The notes: a model not told the origin generated them from the sequence alone. DNA of 64,000 bases from Verrucomicrobia bacterium UBA1200 (GCA_002309765.1 DBXY01000019.1:12930-76929); one strand, 5' to 3'. Counted from the stretch's first letter, positions 16,168 through 25,765 are shown. Made by a program: numbers and translations.

Positions 16168-18816
16168 TTACCGAATGAAAATAATGGTCGCTTCGGGAAT
16201 ATGCGGACTGAAGCCGGGGCCGAGAATCTGCAGCCCGCACCAGAATGCCGCCTCATCCGCCGACTCGCTGAAGAAAGTACCATTGATTGTGCCTTCCGCA
16301 TCGGATATGGCATCAATCCGCGCATAGTCGCCGAATTCGGCAACGAACCACGTATTTCCGGAAACCGCCGTCTCGCCGCCGATCGAGAACACTCCGCGCA
16401 CGATGGAATTGCTAGTGGCCGGCGGTGCGCTTGTGAGCGCGCGGCTGAAGAAGTAGAGTTCGTATTTGGTCTCGGGCAGGAGCCCGGCCATCGTGAAAGC
16501 GTTCTCATCGGTGCTGTTGGCGGAGATTACGCCGTCCGCGAACAGCTCGGCCGCATCGGTGTCCATTGCCATATTGTCGGCGGATACCGAAAACTCGCCG
16601 TTTTCCTTCCAGAGGGAAAGAGTCGCTCCCGTACGCGCACCGGAGGCTGCGTACAACTGCCTACTCTCCTGATTGACGGTACCGTCCTCCACGGAGAAAC
16701 CGTTCCATTTACCATTCGAATACCACACACGGCCCGCACCTTTATACGTCATATCCGTGCCCTTGCGGTTTAGATCAATGCTGATGCACTCGGCAATCGA
16801 AGCGTCACCATCCGGTTCCAGCCAGGCGTAGAAGCCGGTTAAATCGTAATCGTATGCTCCGTTCGAGCCTACGGCAAATGTCACCGTTTCGCCTGTACGC
16901 AAAAAGAGCCGGTCCGCATGGAGCCTTCTCGCCTCTTGACCTGTACGGTTCTTCTCCAGTTTAAGCACTGCCGAATCCGCATTATATCCCTCCGCCACGA
17001 TATGCGCGTCCACGCCGTTGTCATACGAAACAACCGAGTCAGTCTTATAACTCAGGTCGCTAAACCAAGCAGTCGCTGAATAGACGCCGTACTCAGGTGC
17101 GGTAAAGCGAAGTGCAGTTGCGCTGTTATCGCTCTTGGGATGGCAGATGAGCATATCGGCACCGGCATCGCAAACAGACCCAGACCCCATCTCACTAGCC
17201 GTCACCGTACGTTCAGCGATGTTGACGGTCATGTATGGCGAGGTGTTGGCGTTCACGCCCCAACCCTTTGTCGTATCGGTGAACTTTGACTGCAGCGTTT
17301 CGTAGGCCGTGAATGCACCTTTCCACCCGCCGACGCAGAGACCGGCCGCCCATGTGATGCCGTTATGCGAGAAAGGATTCGCCGGCGAATCAGATGACAT
17401 ATTCGCCTTCATTGCGGCGTTCGCGTCGTAGGTAGCGGAGAAGTCGCCCTTGCGAATAAACGCCCAGAGGGTTGCCGTCCAGTCCGAATCATTGTTCCCG
17501 TTGTTATCCACCACCACCGACAACGGAATTTGGGGCATAACCCTCACGTCTTTTAAGAAAATTGTGGCGCTGGAGGAATAGGGGGATCCCCTTTCGACCG
17601 TGACGTACGCCTTGTCCAACACTTCGCCGCCCTGCAACAGCCACACGTTTGCGCCTGAATTTTCTAGGTTGCTTTTTTTGTAGGCCAGGTCACGCATTGC
17701 AATCCCCACGTCAAAGATCCCGCCCACGTTCGGGCGGATTTCAAGAATCGCCAATCCCATTTTATTATTATAGGGTGGCACTAAATTCAGTTCACCCGGC
17801 AAGAAGGCCCACCCGTAGGCGGTAAGGGCCTTGCCGGTGCTGTTTGTCTCCGTGGACATCGCACCCGTGATGTTGGCAGTGACATAGGGAAGTCCGGAAC
17901 CCGTTGCGATGCCTGCCATGACGCCGCCATTTCCCGTGCGGGTGTAATGCGTGTTGTTCATGAGCGTACGCGCCGCATTCGTAGATATGCCGGCGGCGTG
18001 AGATGCCGACCATACGCCGAACGAATCCGTATAGGGGTTTGAAGCTGTTTCGGAGTTAAAGTTCGCGAGGAAAGCGGATGAGGCATCGTACACCGCCTCC
18101 ACCTCCTCCTCAATGCGGAAGTCAAGCCCAGTCGCATTCGAATTGAATGTGCCGTTTCCGTCAATCGACATCTCAATCGTATCCCCCGCCGCATACGTTG
18201 CGGTGGCGAGCGAGAAGTCATTCGTGGTCACGGCTGTCGCGGCGCTTTTCCACGCTTTGCGCTCACACCGCTCCGTTCCGTTGACGAACAGCGCCACCGC
18301 CGTCCAGCCAGTGTTCCGGTTCCACGCCTTTGCGGTGACGGTATACGTACCATCCCGCGGCACCGTGAAGCGCAAAGCGATGCACTGGTACCCGGCATCA
18401 GATGTGTTGCCGGGGTGACAAGAAAGTTCGCCCGGTTGAATCGCCGGATAGGCGGAGCCGCGCATGAAGGTCTTGGTGTCCGGCCACGGTGTTGGGTTAA
18501 CACTGAAGCAAGGAGAAGCGTCGTTCTTCGCTGGGCCGCGTTCCCAGTGGACTTTCAAGCCCGACGAGTCAGCTTCGGTGTCCGTCCTGTATCGGACACC
18601 CGGCAATAGCATACGCTCACCGTTGTACGTCGCCGAGCGCATATAACTCCACACCCCGCCGTAAAGGTTCGTGTAAACATTCTTGTTCGCCGCGTTCAGC
18701 ACGAGGTCGTGCGCCGCGTCGTGTACCACCGTCACGCCATGCGCGGCGTATGCCGCACACGCGATCAGTGCCCCTATTGTCCAAGCCGCAGATAACGTTT
18801 TCTTTTCGGTTATCAT
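16168..18816 (-). CDS. Large modular secreted protein, probably carbohydrate-binding
   Basis: I do not recognise a catalytic family in this 882-residue protein. After a signal peptide (up to about residue 28) it shows beta-rich modules. Two tandem units start with related words, YDASSAFLANFNSETASNPY near 250 and YDANAAMKANMSSDSPANPF near 475, and each continues for about 220 residues. They alternate with jelly-roll-like segments containing ALRFTVPRDGTYTVTAKAW and ALRFTAPEYGVYSATAWF. Such segments resemble sugar-binding beta sandwiches. The ATG at 18816 has AAGGAGATG upstream. It is the first minus-strand gene next to the divergent regulator and probably belongs to the same regulon as the GH36 and GH127/CE7 genes. 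I infer substrate capture at the cell surface. Confidence 0.7.
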   Translation of the reverse strand: MITEKKTLSAAWTIGALIACAAYAAHGVTVVHDAAHDLVLNAANKNVYTNLYGGVWSYMRSATYNGERMLLPGVRYRTDTEADSSGLKVHWERGPAKNDASPCFSVNPTPWPDTKTFMRGSAYPAIQPGELSCHPGNTSDAGYQCIALRFTVPRDGTYTVTAKAWNRNTGWTAVALFVNGTERCERKAWKSAATAVTTNDFSLATATYAAGDTIEMSIDGNGTFNSNATGLDFRIEEEVEAVYDASSAFLANFNSETASNPYTDSFGVWSASHAAGISTNAARTLMNNTHYTRTGNGGVMAGIATGSGLPYVTANITGAMSTETNSTGKALTAYGWAFLPGELNLVPPYNNKMGLAILEIRPNVGGIFDVGIAMRDLAYKKSNLENSGANVWLLQGGEVLDKAYVTVERGSPYSSSATIFLKDVRVMPQIPLSVVVDNNGNNDSDWTATLWAFIRKGDFSATYDANAAMKANMSSDSPANPFSHNGITWAAGLCVGGWKGAFTAYETLQSKFTDTTKGWGVNANTSPYMTVNIAERTVTASEMGSGSVCDAGADMLICHPKSDNSATALRFTAPEYGVYSATAWFSDLSYKTDSVVSYDNGVDAHIVAEGYNADSAVLKLEKNRTGQEARRLHADRLFLRTGETVTFAVGSNGAYDYDLTGFYAWLEPDGDASIAECISIDLNRKGTDMTYKGAGRVWYSNGKWNGFSVEDGTVNQESRQLYAASGARTGATLSLWKENGEFSVSADNMAMDTDAAELFADGVISANSTDENAFTMAGLLPETKYELYFFSRALTSAPPATSNSIVRGVFSIGGETAVSGNTWFVAEFGDYARIDAISDAEGTINGTFFSESADEAAFWCGLQILGPGFSPHIPEATIIFIR

Positions 18817-18977
18817 TTCGCATCTCCTTAAGAAGAAAACTATCAATGAAAAATATTGTCACATAATCCATGTAATATATCAATCTATGATTACGCAAAA
18901 TCATATACTATAATTGCGCAGACTTAATTGAATATCCATGAGTTTTCTGTTGCAATTCAAACCCATTTCATCATATA
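18817..18977. promoter_or_regulatory. AT-rich divergent control region of the glycosidase island
   Basis: This region separates the regulator (plus) from the secreted-protein gene (minus). A TATAAT-like box lies in the plus strand near 18909-18914, within ACTATAATTGCGCA. Related words TTACGCA, TTGCGCA and TTGCAAT occur within 60 bases and are candidate operator half-sites. The assignment is tentative. Confidence 0.35.
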
Positions 18978-20117
18978 ATGGATAGTATGACAAAACTTTC
19001 TCCCATATTCAATGTCGTGGCGAGTCTTAATCTCGCCTACCAGACGCATGCACACCTTCTCGGTGGTATTCTTGCGTATGTCAAGACGCACACTAGCTGG
19101 ACATTGAACCTCATCGTCGGCCGGCGCGACGAGCAAAAACGGTACGATCTGACCATGCTCAACGGAATCATTCTCCACAACGAGGTTCCGAAATGGCTGA
19201 ACGGATTCGACCTCGGCAAGATCCCAACCGTTATAATCGATCCTATCGATACGCTGGAATTTCCCTGCTTTCGGGTCTACTGCAATAACGCACCGATTGC
19301 CGCGACCGCCGCGAAGCATCTTCTTTCGAAACAGTGCGCTACATACGCATTCGTGCATTCGGCAGGTCGGGCATGGTCTGACACGCGCGGTCGCATGTTT
19401 GCGGAGGCGGTCAAGACTGCTGGCGGACGTTTCCTTTGGCGAACGTCCGATCGGGCACGGCTTCCGGGTCTCATCGCTGCTGCGCCAAAGCCGCTGGGCG
19501 TGTTCGCTGCCACGGACATTCTTGCCCGCGCCACGCTCGATGCCTGCCGTGTGGTGGGATGTCGGGTTCCGGATGACGTGCTGATTCTCGGCGTGGACAA
19601 CGATGTGCCGCTCTGCGAACTGTCAGCGCCCACGCTTTCCAGCATTCCCCAAAACTCGCGTGATGCAGGTTACCGTTTGGCCGGGCTGCTTGACCGCGCG
19701 ATGCGCGGCAATACAACCCCAGCTGGGGAACCTGACATTCAATACACTGGCAATACGGTCGTCGAGCGGCTCTCCACGATGCGATCGTTTGCCTATGACC
19801 AGATTGTGCGCCGCTGTCAGGAATTGCTGGCAGCGGACTTCGCCTCACAAATTCGCGTTTCTGATCTCGCACAGCATTTCCGCGTCTCGCGGCGTACGCT
19901 CGAAACGCACTTTCGAGCCGTAACCGGCACGACGATCGCAGTGGAAGTGACGCGCCTTCGAATCGAGCGCGCCAAGCATCTTCTCAGAACCACCGACAAT
20001 ACCCTTGAGCAGATCGCGTCAGCCTGTGGCTTTTACAACGCCAGCCACCTCTCGGTCATGTTCTTCCGCCTCGTCGGCATTCGCCCGTCGGCATTTCGCC
20101 GTAGCTTTAGGCAGTAG
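18978..20117 (+). CDS. XylR-type transcriptional regulator (LacI-like sensor plus AraC HTH)
   Basis: The 379-residue protein combines a periplasmic-binding-protein-like sensor domain (about residues 8-270, with GVFAATDILARATLDACR and DDVLILGVDND typical of the LacI/RbsB fold) and a C-terminal AraC pair of helix-turn-helices. These are RVSDLAQHFRVSRRTLETHF and LEQIASACGFYNASHLSVMF. This is the arrangement of E. coli XylR and relatives, which bind a sugar in the N-terminal domain and activate catabolic genes. It is transcribed away from the secreted protein and glycosidases across a 160-base AT-rich intergenic region. It is the obvious candidate regulator for them. A second ATG at 18987 is an alternative start. 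Confidence 0.9.
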   Translation: MDSMTKLSPIFNVVASLNLAYQTHAHLLGGILAYVKTHTSWTLNLIVGRRDEQKRYDLTMLNGIILHNEVPKWLNGFDLGKIPTVIIDPIDTLEFPCFRVYCNNAPIAATAAKHLLSKQCATYAFVHSAGRAWSDTRGRMFAEAVKTAGGRFLWRTSDRARLPGLIAAAPKPLGVFAATDILARATLDACRVVGCRVPDDVLILGVDNDVPLCELSAPTLSSIPQNSRDAGYRLAGLLDRAMRGNTTPAGEPDIQYTGNTVVERLSTMRSFAYDQIVRRCQELLAADFASQIRVSDLAQHFRVSRRTLETHFRAVTGTTIAVEVTRLRIERAKHLLRTTDNTLEQIASACGFYNASHLSVMFFRLVGIRPSAFRRSFRQ

Positions 20118-20182
20118 TTGCGAAGCAGACTTATGCTCCACCGTCCAAGTTTACAAAGGATGGCGTTTCCCGCGTTGCGGTC

Positions 20183-20245
20183 AAAATAAAATTGCATCAA
20201 AAAAGCTTTTCTGGCTAGACTTTCGCACCGAACAAAGTCTAAAAT
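20183..20245 (+). repeat. Right copy of the diverged direct repeat, containing a promoter
   Basis: This is the counterpart of 10654-10718 in the same orientation. It contains a plausible sigma-70 promoter, TAGACT (20216-20221), 18 bases, TAAAAT (20240-20245), 52 bases before the lipoprotein dehydrogenase start. Confidence 0.5.
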
Positions 20246-20297
20246 ATGGCTGTGTTTGAATTTAAGGGGGCGGTCATGCCCCGGAAAGGCGGAGTTT

Positions 20298-21707
20298 ATG
20301 TTGAAAGAGTCGCTTGTGGCGGCCGGAGCGGCCATGTTGCTGATTGGCGGATGCGAAAAAGCGGGGCGGGAGACGGCCAATCCCGAGCAGACGCGGCAGG
20401 CCGCCGCCCCCACGGTCAAGTTGGTTACCCTTGATCCGGGGCATTTCCACGCGGCGCTGGTGCAAAAGCGGATGTATCCGGAAGTTTCGTCCCGGGTCCA
20501 CATTTACGCCCCGGAGGGCGCGGACCTTCAAATGCACCTCAAGCGCATCGAGGGTTTCAATACCCGCGAGAAAAACCCCACCAAGTGGGAAAGCGAGATT
20601 TACACCGGGCCGGATTTCCTAGAGCGCATGCTGGCCGACAAGCCGGGGAACGTGGTGGTACTGGCCGGAAACAACTCCCGGAAGACGGAATACATTCTGA
20701 AAAGCGTACAGGCGGGGCTGAATGTGCTGGCGGATAAGCCGATGGCCATCAGCGCGAAGGATTACGAGTTGCTTAAGCAGGCGTTCGAGGTCGCCAAGGA
20801 GAAGGGCGTGCTCTTATACGATATCATGACCGAACGCTACGAGATCACCACCATGCTGCAACGGGAGCTTTCCCGCTTCCCGGAGGTTTATGGCGAGCAG
20901 GAGCTGGGCTCGCCCGACGACCCGGCGGTCACCAAGGAGAGCGTGCACCATTTCTGCAAGCTGGTGGACGGCAAGCCGTTGCAGCGCCCGGAATGGTATT
21001 ACGACACCGACCAGCAGGGCGAGGCGATCGTGGATGTCACGACCCATCTGACCGACCTGGTGCAGTGGGAAGTTTTCCCGGATACGACTTTAGATATGAA
21101 AGACGTCCAGATGATCTCCGCCCGCGTGTGGCCGACCCCGATCACTTTTGAGCAGTATCAGCTCAACACCTCCGCCAAGGAGTGGCCGGAGTATCTCAAG
21201 AAAAAGCTGGATAAGGACGGCGTGCTGCAGTGCGCGGCCAACGGCGAGTTCACCTACCGGCTGAAGGATGTGTGCGCCAAGATTTCGGTGCTTTGGAATT
21301 TCCAGCCGCCCAAAGACGGCGGCGACACCCACTACTCGCTGATGCGCGGCACCCGTTCGTCGCTGATCATCGAGCAGGGCGAGGCCGAGGGCTACAAGCC
21401 GGTGCTGTACGTTGAGCCGCGTCGTGTGCCGGGCGTGAAAAAGGACGACATCGCGGCGGCGTTGACCAAGGCGATGCGTAAAATCAACGAAAAGTGGCCG
21501 GGCGTCTCCTTCACCCCGCACGAAACCGGTTTCCGTATCGACATCCCCCAGCCGTACTACAACGGCCACGAGTCCCATTTCGGGCAGGTGACCGAAAAGT
21601 ATCTCAGCTTTCTCAAGAACGGCAACATGCCGGAGTGGGAAGTCCCGAATATGCTGGTTAAGTACGGTACGCTGATGCAGGCGCTGGAAATGGCCCATAA
21701 GGAGTAA
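20298..21707 (+). CDS. Lipoprotein Gfo/Idh/MocA-family dehydrogenase
   Basis: This 469-residue protein carries a lipoprotein signal (SLVAAGAAMLLIGGC, with Cys as the lipidated residue) and then a Rossmann-type Gfo/Idh/MocA domain. VVLAGNNSRKTEYILKSVQ and NVLADKPMAISAKDYELL correspond to the family EKP-type catalytic region. The C-terminal half is the long putative-oxidoreductase domain seen in PVC and Bacteroidetes members (PGVSFTPHETGFRIDIP). Family members oxidise or reduce sugars using NAD(P), and some exported ones carry a tightly bound cofactor. ATG 20298 has GGAG upstream and yields the lipobox, so it is preferred over earlier codons. An ABC permease and ATPase follow at once, perhaps in one operon. 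Confidence 0.85.
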   Translation: MLKESLVAAGAAMLLIGGCEKAGRETANPEQTRQAAAPTVKLVTLDPGHFHAALVQKRMYPEVSSRVHIYAPEGADLQMHLKRIEGFNTREKNPTKWESEIYTGPDFLERMLADKPGNVVVLAGNNSRKTEYILKSVQAGLNVLADKPMAISAKDYELLKQAFEVAKEKGVLLYDIMTERYEITTMLQRELSRFPEVYGEQELGSPDDPAVTKESVHHFCKLVDGKPLQRPEWYYDTDQQGEAIVDVTTHLTDLVQWEVFPDTTLDMKDVQMISARVWPTPITFEQYQLNTSAKEWPEYLKKKLDKDGVLQCAANGEFTYRLKDVCAKISVLWNFQPPKDGGDTHYSLMRGTRSSLIIEQGEAEGYKPVLYVEPRRVPGVKKDDIAAALTKAMRKINEKWPGVSFTPHETGFRIDIPQPYYNGHESHFGQVTEKYLSFLKNGNMPEWEVPNMLVKYGTLMQALEMAHKE

Positions 21708-21716
21708 CGGTTTGCC

Positions 21717-22754
21717 ATGCGGGCGGTCTGGGCTATCGCAAGGACCACGTTCATCGAGGCCATTCAGCAGCCGGTGGCGTTCCTGATGTATCTCTTTTCG
21801 GTGGCGCTCACGCTACTGGTGCCGGTGTTTCAGTTCCATCGTTTCAGCGAGGACGGGCGGTTGGCGCGCGACAGCGGCCTTTCCTGCATGCTGGTGTTCG
21901 GCATGGCTCTGGCGGTATGCACTGCCGGGCGGTCGGTGTCGAAGGAGATCGCCGACGGCACCGCCGCATCGGTGCTGGGTAAGCCGGTGCCGCGCCCGGT
22001 GTTTGTCTGCTCGAAATGGTTGGGGTGCGCTCTGGTCACCGCGATGTTCTGCCTTGGTCAGCTCGCCGCGCTGATGATTGCGGAGCGCGCCTCGGCGCAC
22101 TATGTGCTGCGCGAGGATTTCAACGGCTACGCGACCGACCCGATTTCGCTGATTCTGGCGCTGGGCGGGTTGGCGCTGGCGTTGCTGGCCGGCGCGGCGC
22201 GGCATTTTTTCGGGCGGCATCGTTTCGGGGCCTCGGTGTTTTTCGGGGTGCTGTACTCCCAGGTGGCGGTGCTTCTGTTTTCCGGCTTTTACAATCGGCT
22301 GGGCCAGTTTTACCCCGTCCACGGCGAGGCCGCCTGCTGCGAACACCACGCCGCCGGAGAGGCGGCCCACGCGCTTTTTTACCATCCGGAACTTAACCTG
22401 CGGGTGATCCCCGCCGCGTTGTTGGTGTTTTTCGGTCTGTTGGTGTTTGCCGCGCTTGGTACCGCGCTCTCCACCCGGATGCGCACCGGCACGGTGCTGG
22501 CAGTTTGCGCCGGGGTGCTCTTCACCGGGTTGGCGGGCGACACGCTGTTCAACGGCTCGTCGTTGCTGTCGTTTCGCGGCGCGGTTTCGGGAGTGTTGCC
22601 GGACCTTCAGAATTTTTGGCTTTGCGACGCCATCGCGCACGGCGGCCGGATCTCCCCCGGTTATGTGTGGCTGGCGGGAGGTTATGCCCTGACCGTTTGC
22701 ACGGTCTTTCTGTTGGCGGGATGCATGGCGTTCCAAAACCGCGACGTGGGGTGA
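21717..22754 (+). CDS. ABC-2 type transporter permease
   Basis: The 345-residue protein has a short amphipathic start (RAVWAIARTTFIEAIQQPV) and about six to eight membrane helices, with the conserved GRSVSKEIADGTAASVLGKPV region typical of ABC-2 permeases such as the YhaP/NosY type. The start lies ten bases after the dehydrogenase stop. The ATP-binding subunit begins six bases after this gene ends. The pair probably forms an exporter or a gliding/nitrous-oxide-type membrane complex. The substrate cannot be deduced. Hydrophobic composition and length are normal for the family. Confidence 0.85.
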   Translation: MRAVWAIARTTFIEAIQQPVAFLMYLFSVALTLLVPVFQFHRFSEDGRLARDSGLSCMLVFGMALAVCTAGRSVSKEIADGTAASVLGKPVPRPVFVCSKWLGCALVTAMFCLGQLAALMIAERASAHYVLREDFNGYATDPISLILALGGLALALLAGAARHFFGRHRFGASVFFGVLYSQVAVLLFSGFYNRLGQFYPVHGEAACCEHHAAGEAAHALFYHPELNLRVIPAALLVFFGLLVFAALGTALSTRMRTGTVLAVCAGVLFTGLAGDTLFNGSSLLSFRGAVSGVLPDLQNFWLCDAIAHGGRISPGYVWLAGGYALTVCTVFLLAGCMAFQNRDVG

Positions 22755-22760
22755 TTTTCC

Positions 22761-23681
22761 ATGAGCAACAACGATATTTCCGATTTGTCCCAGTGCCCGA
22801 TTGTGATCCGCGGGTTGAGAAAAACCTTTCTGGATTTCTGGAGAAGGCCGACTGTGGAGGCGGTTAAGGGACTGGACTTGACCGTCCGCCGCGGTGAAGT
22901 TTACGGTTTTCTCGGACCGAACGGTTCGGGCAAAAGCACCACCATTAAGATGATTCTCGGTCTGCTCCGTCCTACCGCCGGAACTATCCGCGTGCTGGGC
23001 GAGGCGCCGGACAGCGTAAAGGCGAAGCGGAAAATCGGCTACCTTCCCGAAATCTCGCACCTCCATCCGTTCCTCACCCCGCGGGAGACGCTGATGTATT
23101 ACGCCGACCTGTTCGGGATGCCCAAGCGCGAGGCGAAGCGCCGGGTGGCGGAGTTAATCGACATGGTGGACTTGGCGGCAGCCGCCGACCGGGCGGTAGG
23201 CGGTTTCTCAAAAGGCATGGCCCGGCGGGTCGGGGTGGCGCAGGCGTTGATTAACGCGCCGGAACTGCTGATTCTGGATGAGCCGACCTCGGGGTTGGAC
23301 CCGATCGGCACCCGCGAGGTGAAGGATTTGGTGCGGATGCTGGCGCAAGGCGGGGTGACGGTGCTGATGACTTCCCATCTGTTGGCGGACGTGGAAGATG
23401 TTTGCGACCGCGTGGCGATTGTGAGCCACGGTGTCCTGCAAGCCGAAGGCACTATCGGCGAATTGTTGCGCCAGCCGGACGTGGTACGTTTCGGGGTGGA
23501 GGGGCTGGACGACGAGTCCGCCGCCAAACTGCGCGAAATGATCGAGCGGCACGTCGGCCACCCCGTAACCCAGGATTACCCCGCCATTAGTCTGGAGGCG
23601 TTTTTCCTGCAAGTCGTGGCCAAGGAAGGCAAAACCCGCGAATTCAAGCTCGCCCCCTATTTGGAACGGTCTGATAAATAA
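22761..23681 (+). CDS. ABC transporter ATP-binding protein
   Basis: The 306-residue cytosolic ATPase has Walker A GPNGSGKST, a signature loop read here as GGFSKGMARRVGVAQAL, Walker B LLILDEP and the switch His in MTSHLLADVED. The roughly 80-residue C-terminal extension after the nucleotide-binding domain is common in ABC-2 partners. It follows its permease by six bases, so the two form a transporter. Downstream is a short intergenic stretch facing the convergent gene at 23786. Confidence 0.93.
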   Translation: MSNNDISDLSQCPIVIRGLRKTFLDFWRRPTVEAVKGLDLTVRRGEVYGFLGPNGSGKSTTIKMILGLLRPTAGTIRVLGEAPDSVKAKRKIGYLPEISHLHPFLTPRETLMYYADLFGMPKREAKRRVAELIDMVDLAAAADRAVGGFSKGMARRVGVAQALINAPELLILDEPTSGLDPIGTREVKDLVRMLAQGGVTVLMTSHLLADVEDVCDRVAIVSHGVLQAEGTIGELLRQPDVVRFGVEGLDDESAAKLREMIERHVGHPVTQDYPAISLEAFFLQVVAKEGKTREFKLAPYLERSDK

Positions 23682-23785
23682 TTCCGTTTGTCTGTGCCGT
23701 TTTCAACAACTATGCCTGCGGTTTCCTTGGGGGAACGAGCCGCTTTGCTTTTTATGCCTTAATTATCCTTTGTGACTTCGTGAAA

Positions 23786-25765
23786 CTAATCTGAAAGATC
23801 GAATAGGCGGGTGTCCGGCGCGGCGAGGACGCAGGTAAAACCGTCGGCGTCCTCGGCAACCACCTTGTCTTCAAGCAGATCTGTGACGCGCGCGTACTCG
23901 CGCGGCAGGGACACCTTGATCTCTCCGCCCTCCTTCGTGTGGACCGCGAGGAAACGTTCGTTCGCGTACACGACGCACGGCTTCGATACCCACACGTGCG
24001 CACCTGCCGCCACGATGATTTCGCGGAGCTTCGCGGACGTGTAGAGCTTGTAGTCGCGCGCATACACGCTCGTCCATCCACCTTCCATCTTCGTAGTGCT
24101 TACGCCGGGCGCCGCGTAAGGAACGCCGGCGTACTCCTTCACGCGCTTTACATCGAGCTTTTTGCCATCGGATATGCCGGGCGCGTAGCACCACACCACC
24201 GTTTTGCCGCCTGTCATCATCGTGCGCTCGATCAGCGATTTCTTCTCCGGCGTGATGTTTATCGCCGCCGGATAGACCACCACCTTCGTCTTCGAGATGT
24301 CGCGCGTCCTGAGGTCGGAGAGCGTACACACGTCGAACGGGATGCCCGTCTTTGAAAGTGCGTTACGGAAGTACTCTCCGAACGCGCGCTCCTTCGGGTC
24401 CTTCTCGTTGAGGTAGTAGATGCTCTCCGGATCGGATACTAGAAGGACCTCGTCGGCGGGATGCGGAAAGGCGGCGCCGTAGCGGCGCGTGATCTCGGCG
24501 AGTTTCGCGATGCGCCGACGGATGGCGGGATCGTCGTAGAATCCGTTTTCCCCGCCCCACATGTCGAACCAATAGTAGGAGCATCCGTTCGCCGTTGCGA
24601 ATGCGGCCTCGCGCGTGTTGCCCGCAAGATCCTCCTCGAAGGTCTTCCAGGTGCCGGACTTCCAGAACTTCTGCGTGTGCGGACCGATGTCTATCTCGTG
24701 AAGGAGTCGCTTGCCGTAGAGCCTTGCGGTGGAGTGGACGATCTGGCTGCCGGAGCCGCCGCCCATTTGACGGTCGGAGTAGTTGGCCGGCGAGATGAAG
24801 AAGTCGATGTCGGGCGAGGCATAGACGCGCTCGTAGTCAAGATGCCCGAAGGAAGTTTGCTCTTTTGCGCTCATGTAGAAGTAGCCGTAGAAGATGCCGA
24901 TCTCCTTCGTCTTCGGAATGGCTTTTCGCGCGGCGGAGGCGTAGGCGAGAATGGCATCGGAGATGACAGCGTTGTGGAAGCGCCAATAGTCTATCTTGTG
25001 CCGTTCGCTGTCGGGGTCGTAGACAAGATTCTCAAAAGAGGCATTTTTGAGCTTCGCAAGATCAGGCACGGTCGGCCCGTAGTCGAGCTTACGCGCCTTG
25101 CACCACCTGACCCAGGCGGCGTTCTTGACATTGCTTGTGCGCCCCTTGTCCCATTCGTACCATTCGCTAGTGCATCCGCCGGAGAGGATGTAGGCGCGGA
25201 TACGCGAGCCCCACTTCTTTTCCGCGTACGCGATGAAGTCCAGCATCCACTCCTTCGTGATTTTGATCCATCCCTGATCGCTCGCGGCATGGGATATCTC
25301 GGTGAAGGAGTCTATCGAGAACCTGCGTATCGCCCAGTAGGGCGTGTTGAGGTCGATCATGCATACGAACTCGGCGTTTGGGCTCGCCTTGAGGAAGTCT
25401 TCGATCTGCGCGTCGAGCGCGGACCAGTCGTATTGCTTGATTCCCTTCCAGATGGGGGGATAGTCGCAGTATGGATTCCCGAAGGCGTTGATGGTGTTCG
25501 ACGCGAAGAAGACGCGCAGCGGGATTCCCATCTCCGCAAAATCCTTTGTGCGCTCAAGTTGCGGACGAAAACTCCTGTAGCCAATGTATTGGGACCTGAC
25601 GCCTTCGGTATGCTCAGTAGGTTCCCCGTTTACAGGCATGACGCACCACATTAAAGTCATGACCGCGATTTTGTAGAGTAGAGCGGAGCGCCACGAATGC
25701 CTCGGAGCGTCAGTCCCTTCGTCAAACCGTACGTGTGGGTTTACCGCAAACGGCTTTCCTTGCAT
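23786..25765 (-). CDS. Secreted GH-A-clan-like glycosidase, start region derived from intron remnant
   Basis: The 659-residue protein resembles TIM-barrel glycosidases of the GH42/GH5 type with a Rossmann-like later domain (VVVYPAAINITPEKKSLIER). Candidate catalytic glutamates are those in GCTSEWYEWDKG and LLHEIDIGPH. Aromatic-rich segments such as NGCSYYWFDMWGGENGF fit a sugar-binding cleft. Specificity is unknown. ATG 25765 has AAGGAG seven bases upstream, but the first 35 codons coincide with a group II intron domain V/VI fossil. The ancestral start may instead be ATG 25660, where a hydrophobic segment begins (TLMWCVMPVNGEP). The protein is probably exported. It stands alone between plus-strand genes, and its codon choice resembles that of the 10.8-20 kb island. 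Confidence 0.65.
   Translation of the reverse strand: MQGKPFAVNPHVRFDEGTDAPRHSWRSALLYKIAVMTLMWCVMPVNGEPTEHTEGVRSQYIGYRSFRPQLERTKDFAEMGIPLRVFFASNTINAFGNPYCDYPPIWKGIKQYDWSALDAQIEDFLKASPNAEFVCMIDLNTPYWAIRRFSIDSFTEISHAASDQGWIKITKEWMLDFIAYAEKKWGSRIRAYILSGGCTSEWYEWDKGRTSNVKNAAWVRWCKARKLDYGPTVPDLAKLKNASFENLVYDPDSERHKIDYWRFHNAVISDAILAYASAARKAIPKTKEIGIFYGYFYMSAKEQTSFGHLDYERVYASPDIDFFISPANYSDRQMGGGSGSQIVHSTARLYGKRLLHEIDIGPHTQKFWKSGTWKTFEEDLAGNTREAAFATANGCSYYWFDMWGGENGFYDDPAIRRRIAKLAEITRRYGAAFPHPADEVLLVSDPESIYYLNEKDPKERAFGEYFRNALSKTGIPFDVCTLSDLRTRDISKTKVVVYPAAINITPEKKSLIERTMMTGGKTVVWCYAPGISDGKKLDVKRVKEYAGVPYAAPGVSTTKMEGGWTSVYARDYKLYTSAKLREIIVAAGAHVWVSKPCVVYANERFLAVHTKEGGEIKVSLPREYARVTDLLEDKVVAEDADGFTCVLAAPDTRLFDLSD
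25724..25757 (-). mobile_element. Group II intron domain V remnant
   Basis: On the minus strand these 34 bases read AAAGCCGTTTGCGG, then TAAAC, then CCACACGTACGGTTT. This closely follows the bacterial domain V pattern, with outer helix AAGCCGU/ACGGUUU and an inner hairpin capped by UAAAC. The length of 34 matches domain V exactly. One inner pair is lost (ACA where GCA is expected), and the following domain VI region is degenerate. No reverse transcriptase is present, so this is a 3' fossil. Confidence 0.7.

Noticed and set aside
23939..25654. Long plus-strand frames opposite the glycosidase gene
   Set aside because: They are antisense shadows of a recognisable secreted protein, with skewed low-complexity composition and no motif.
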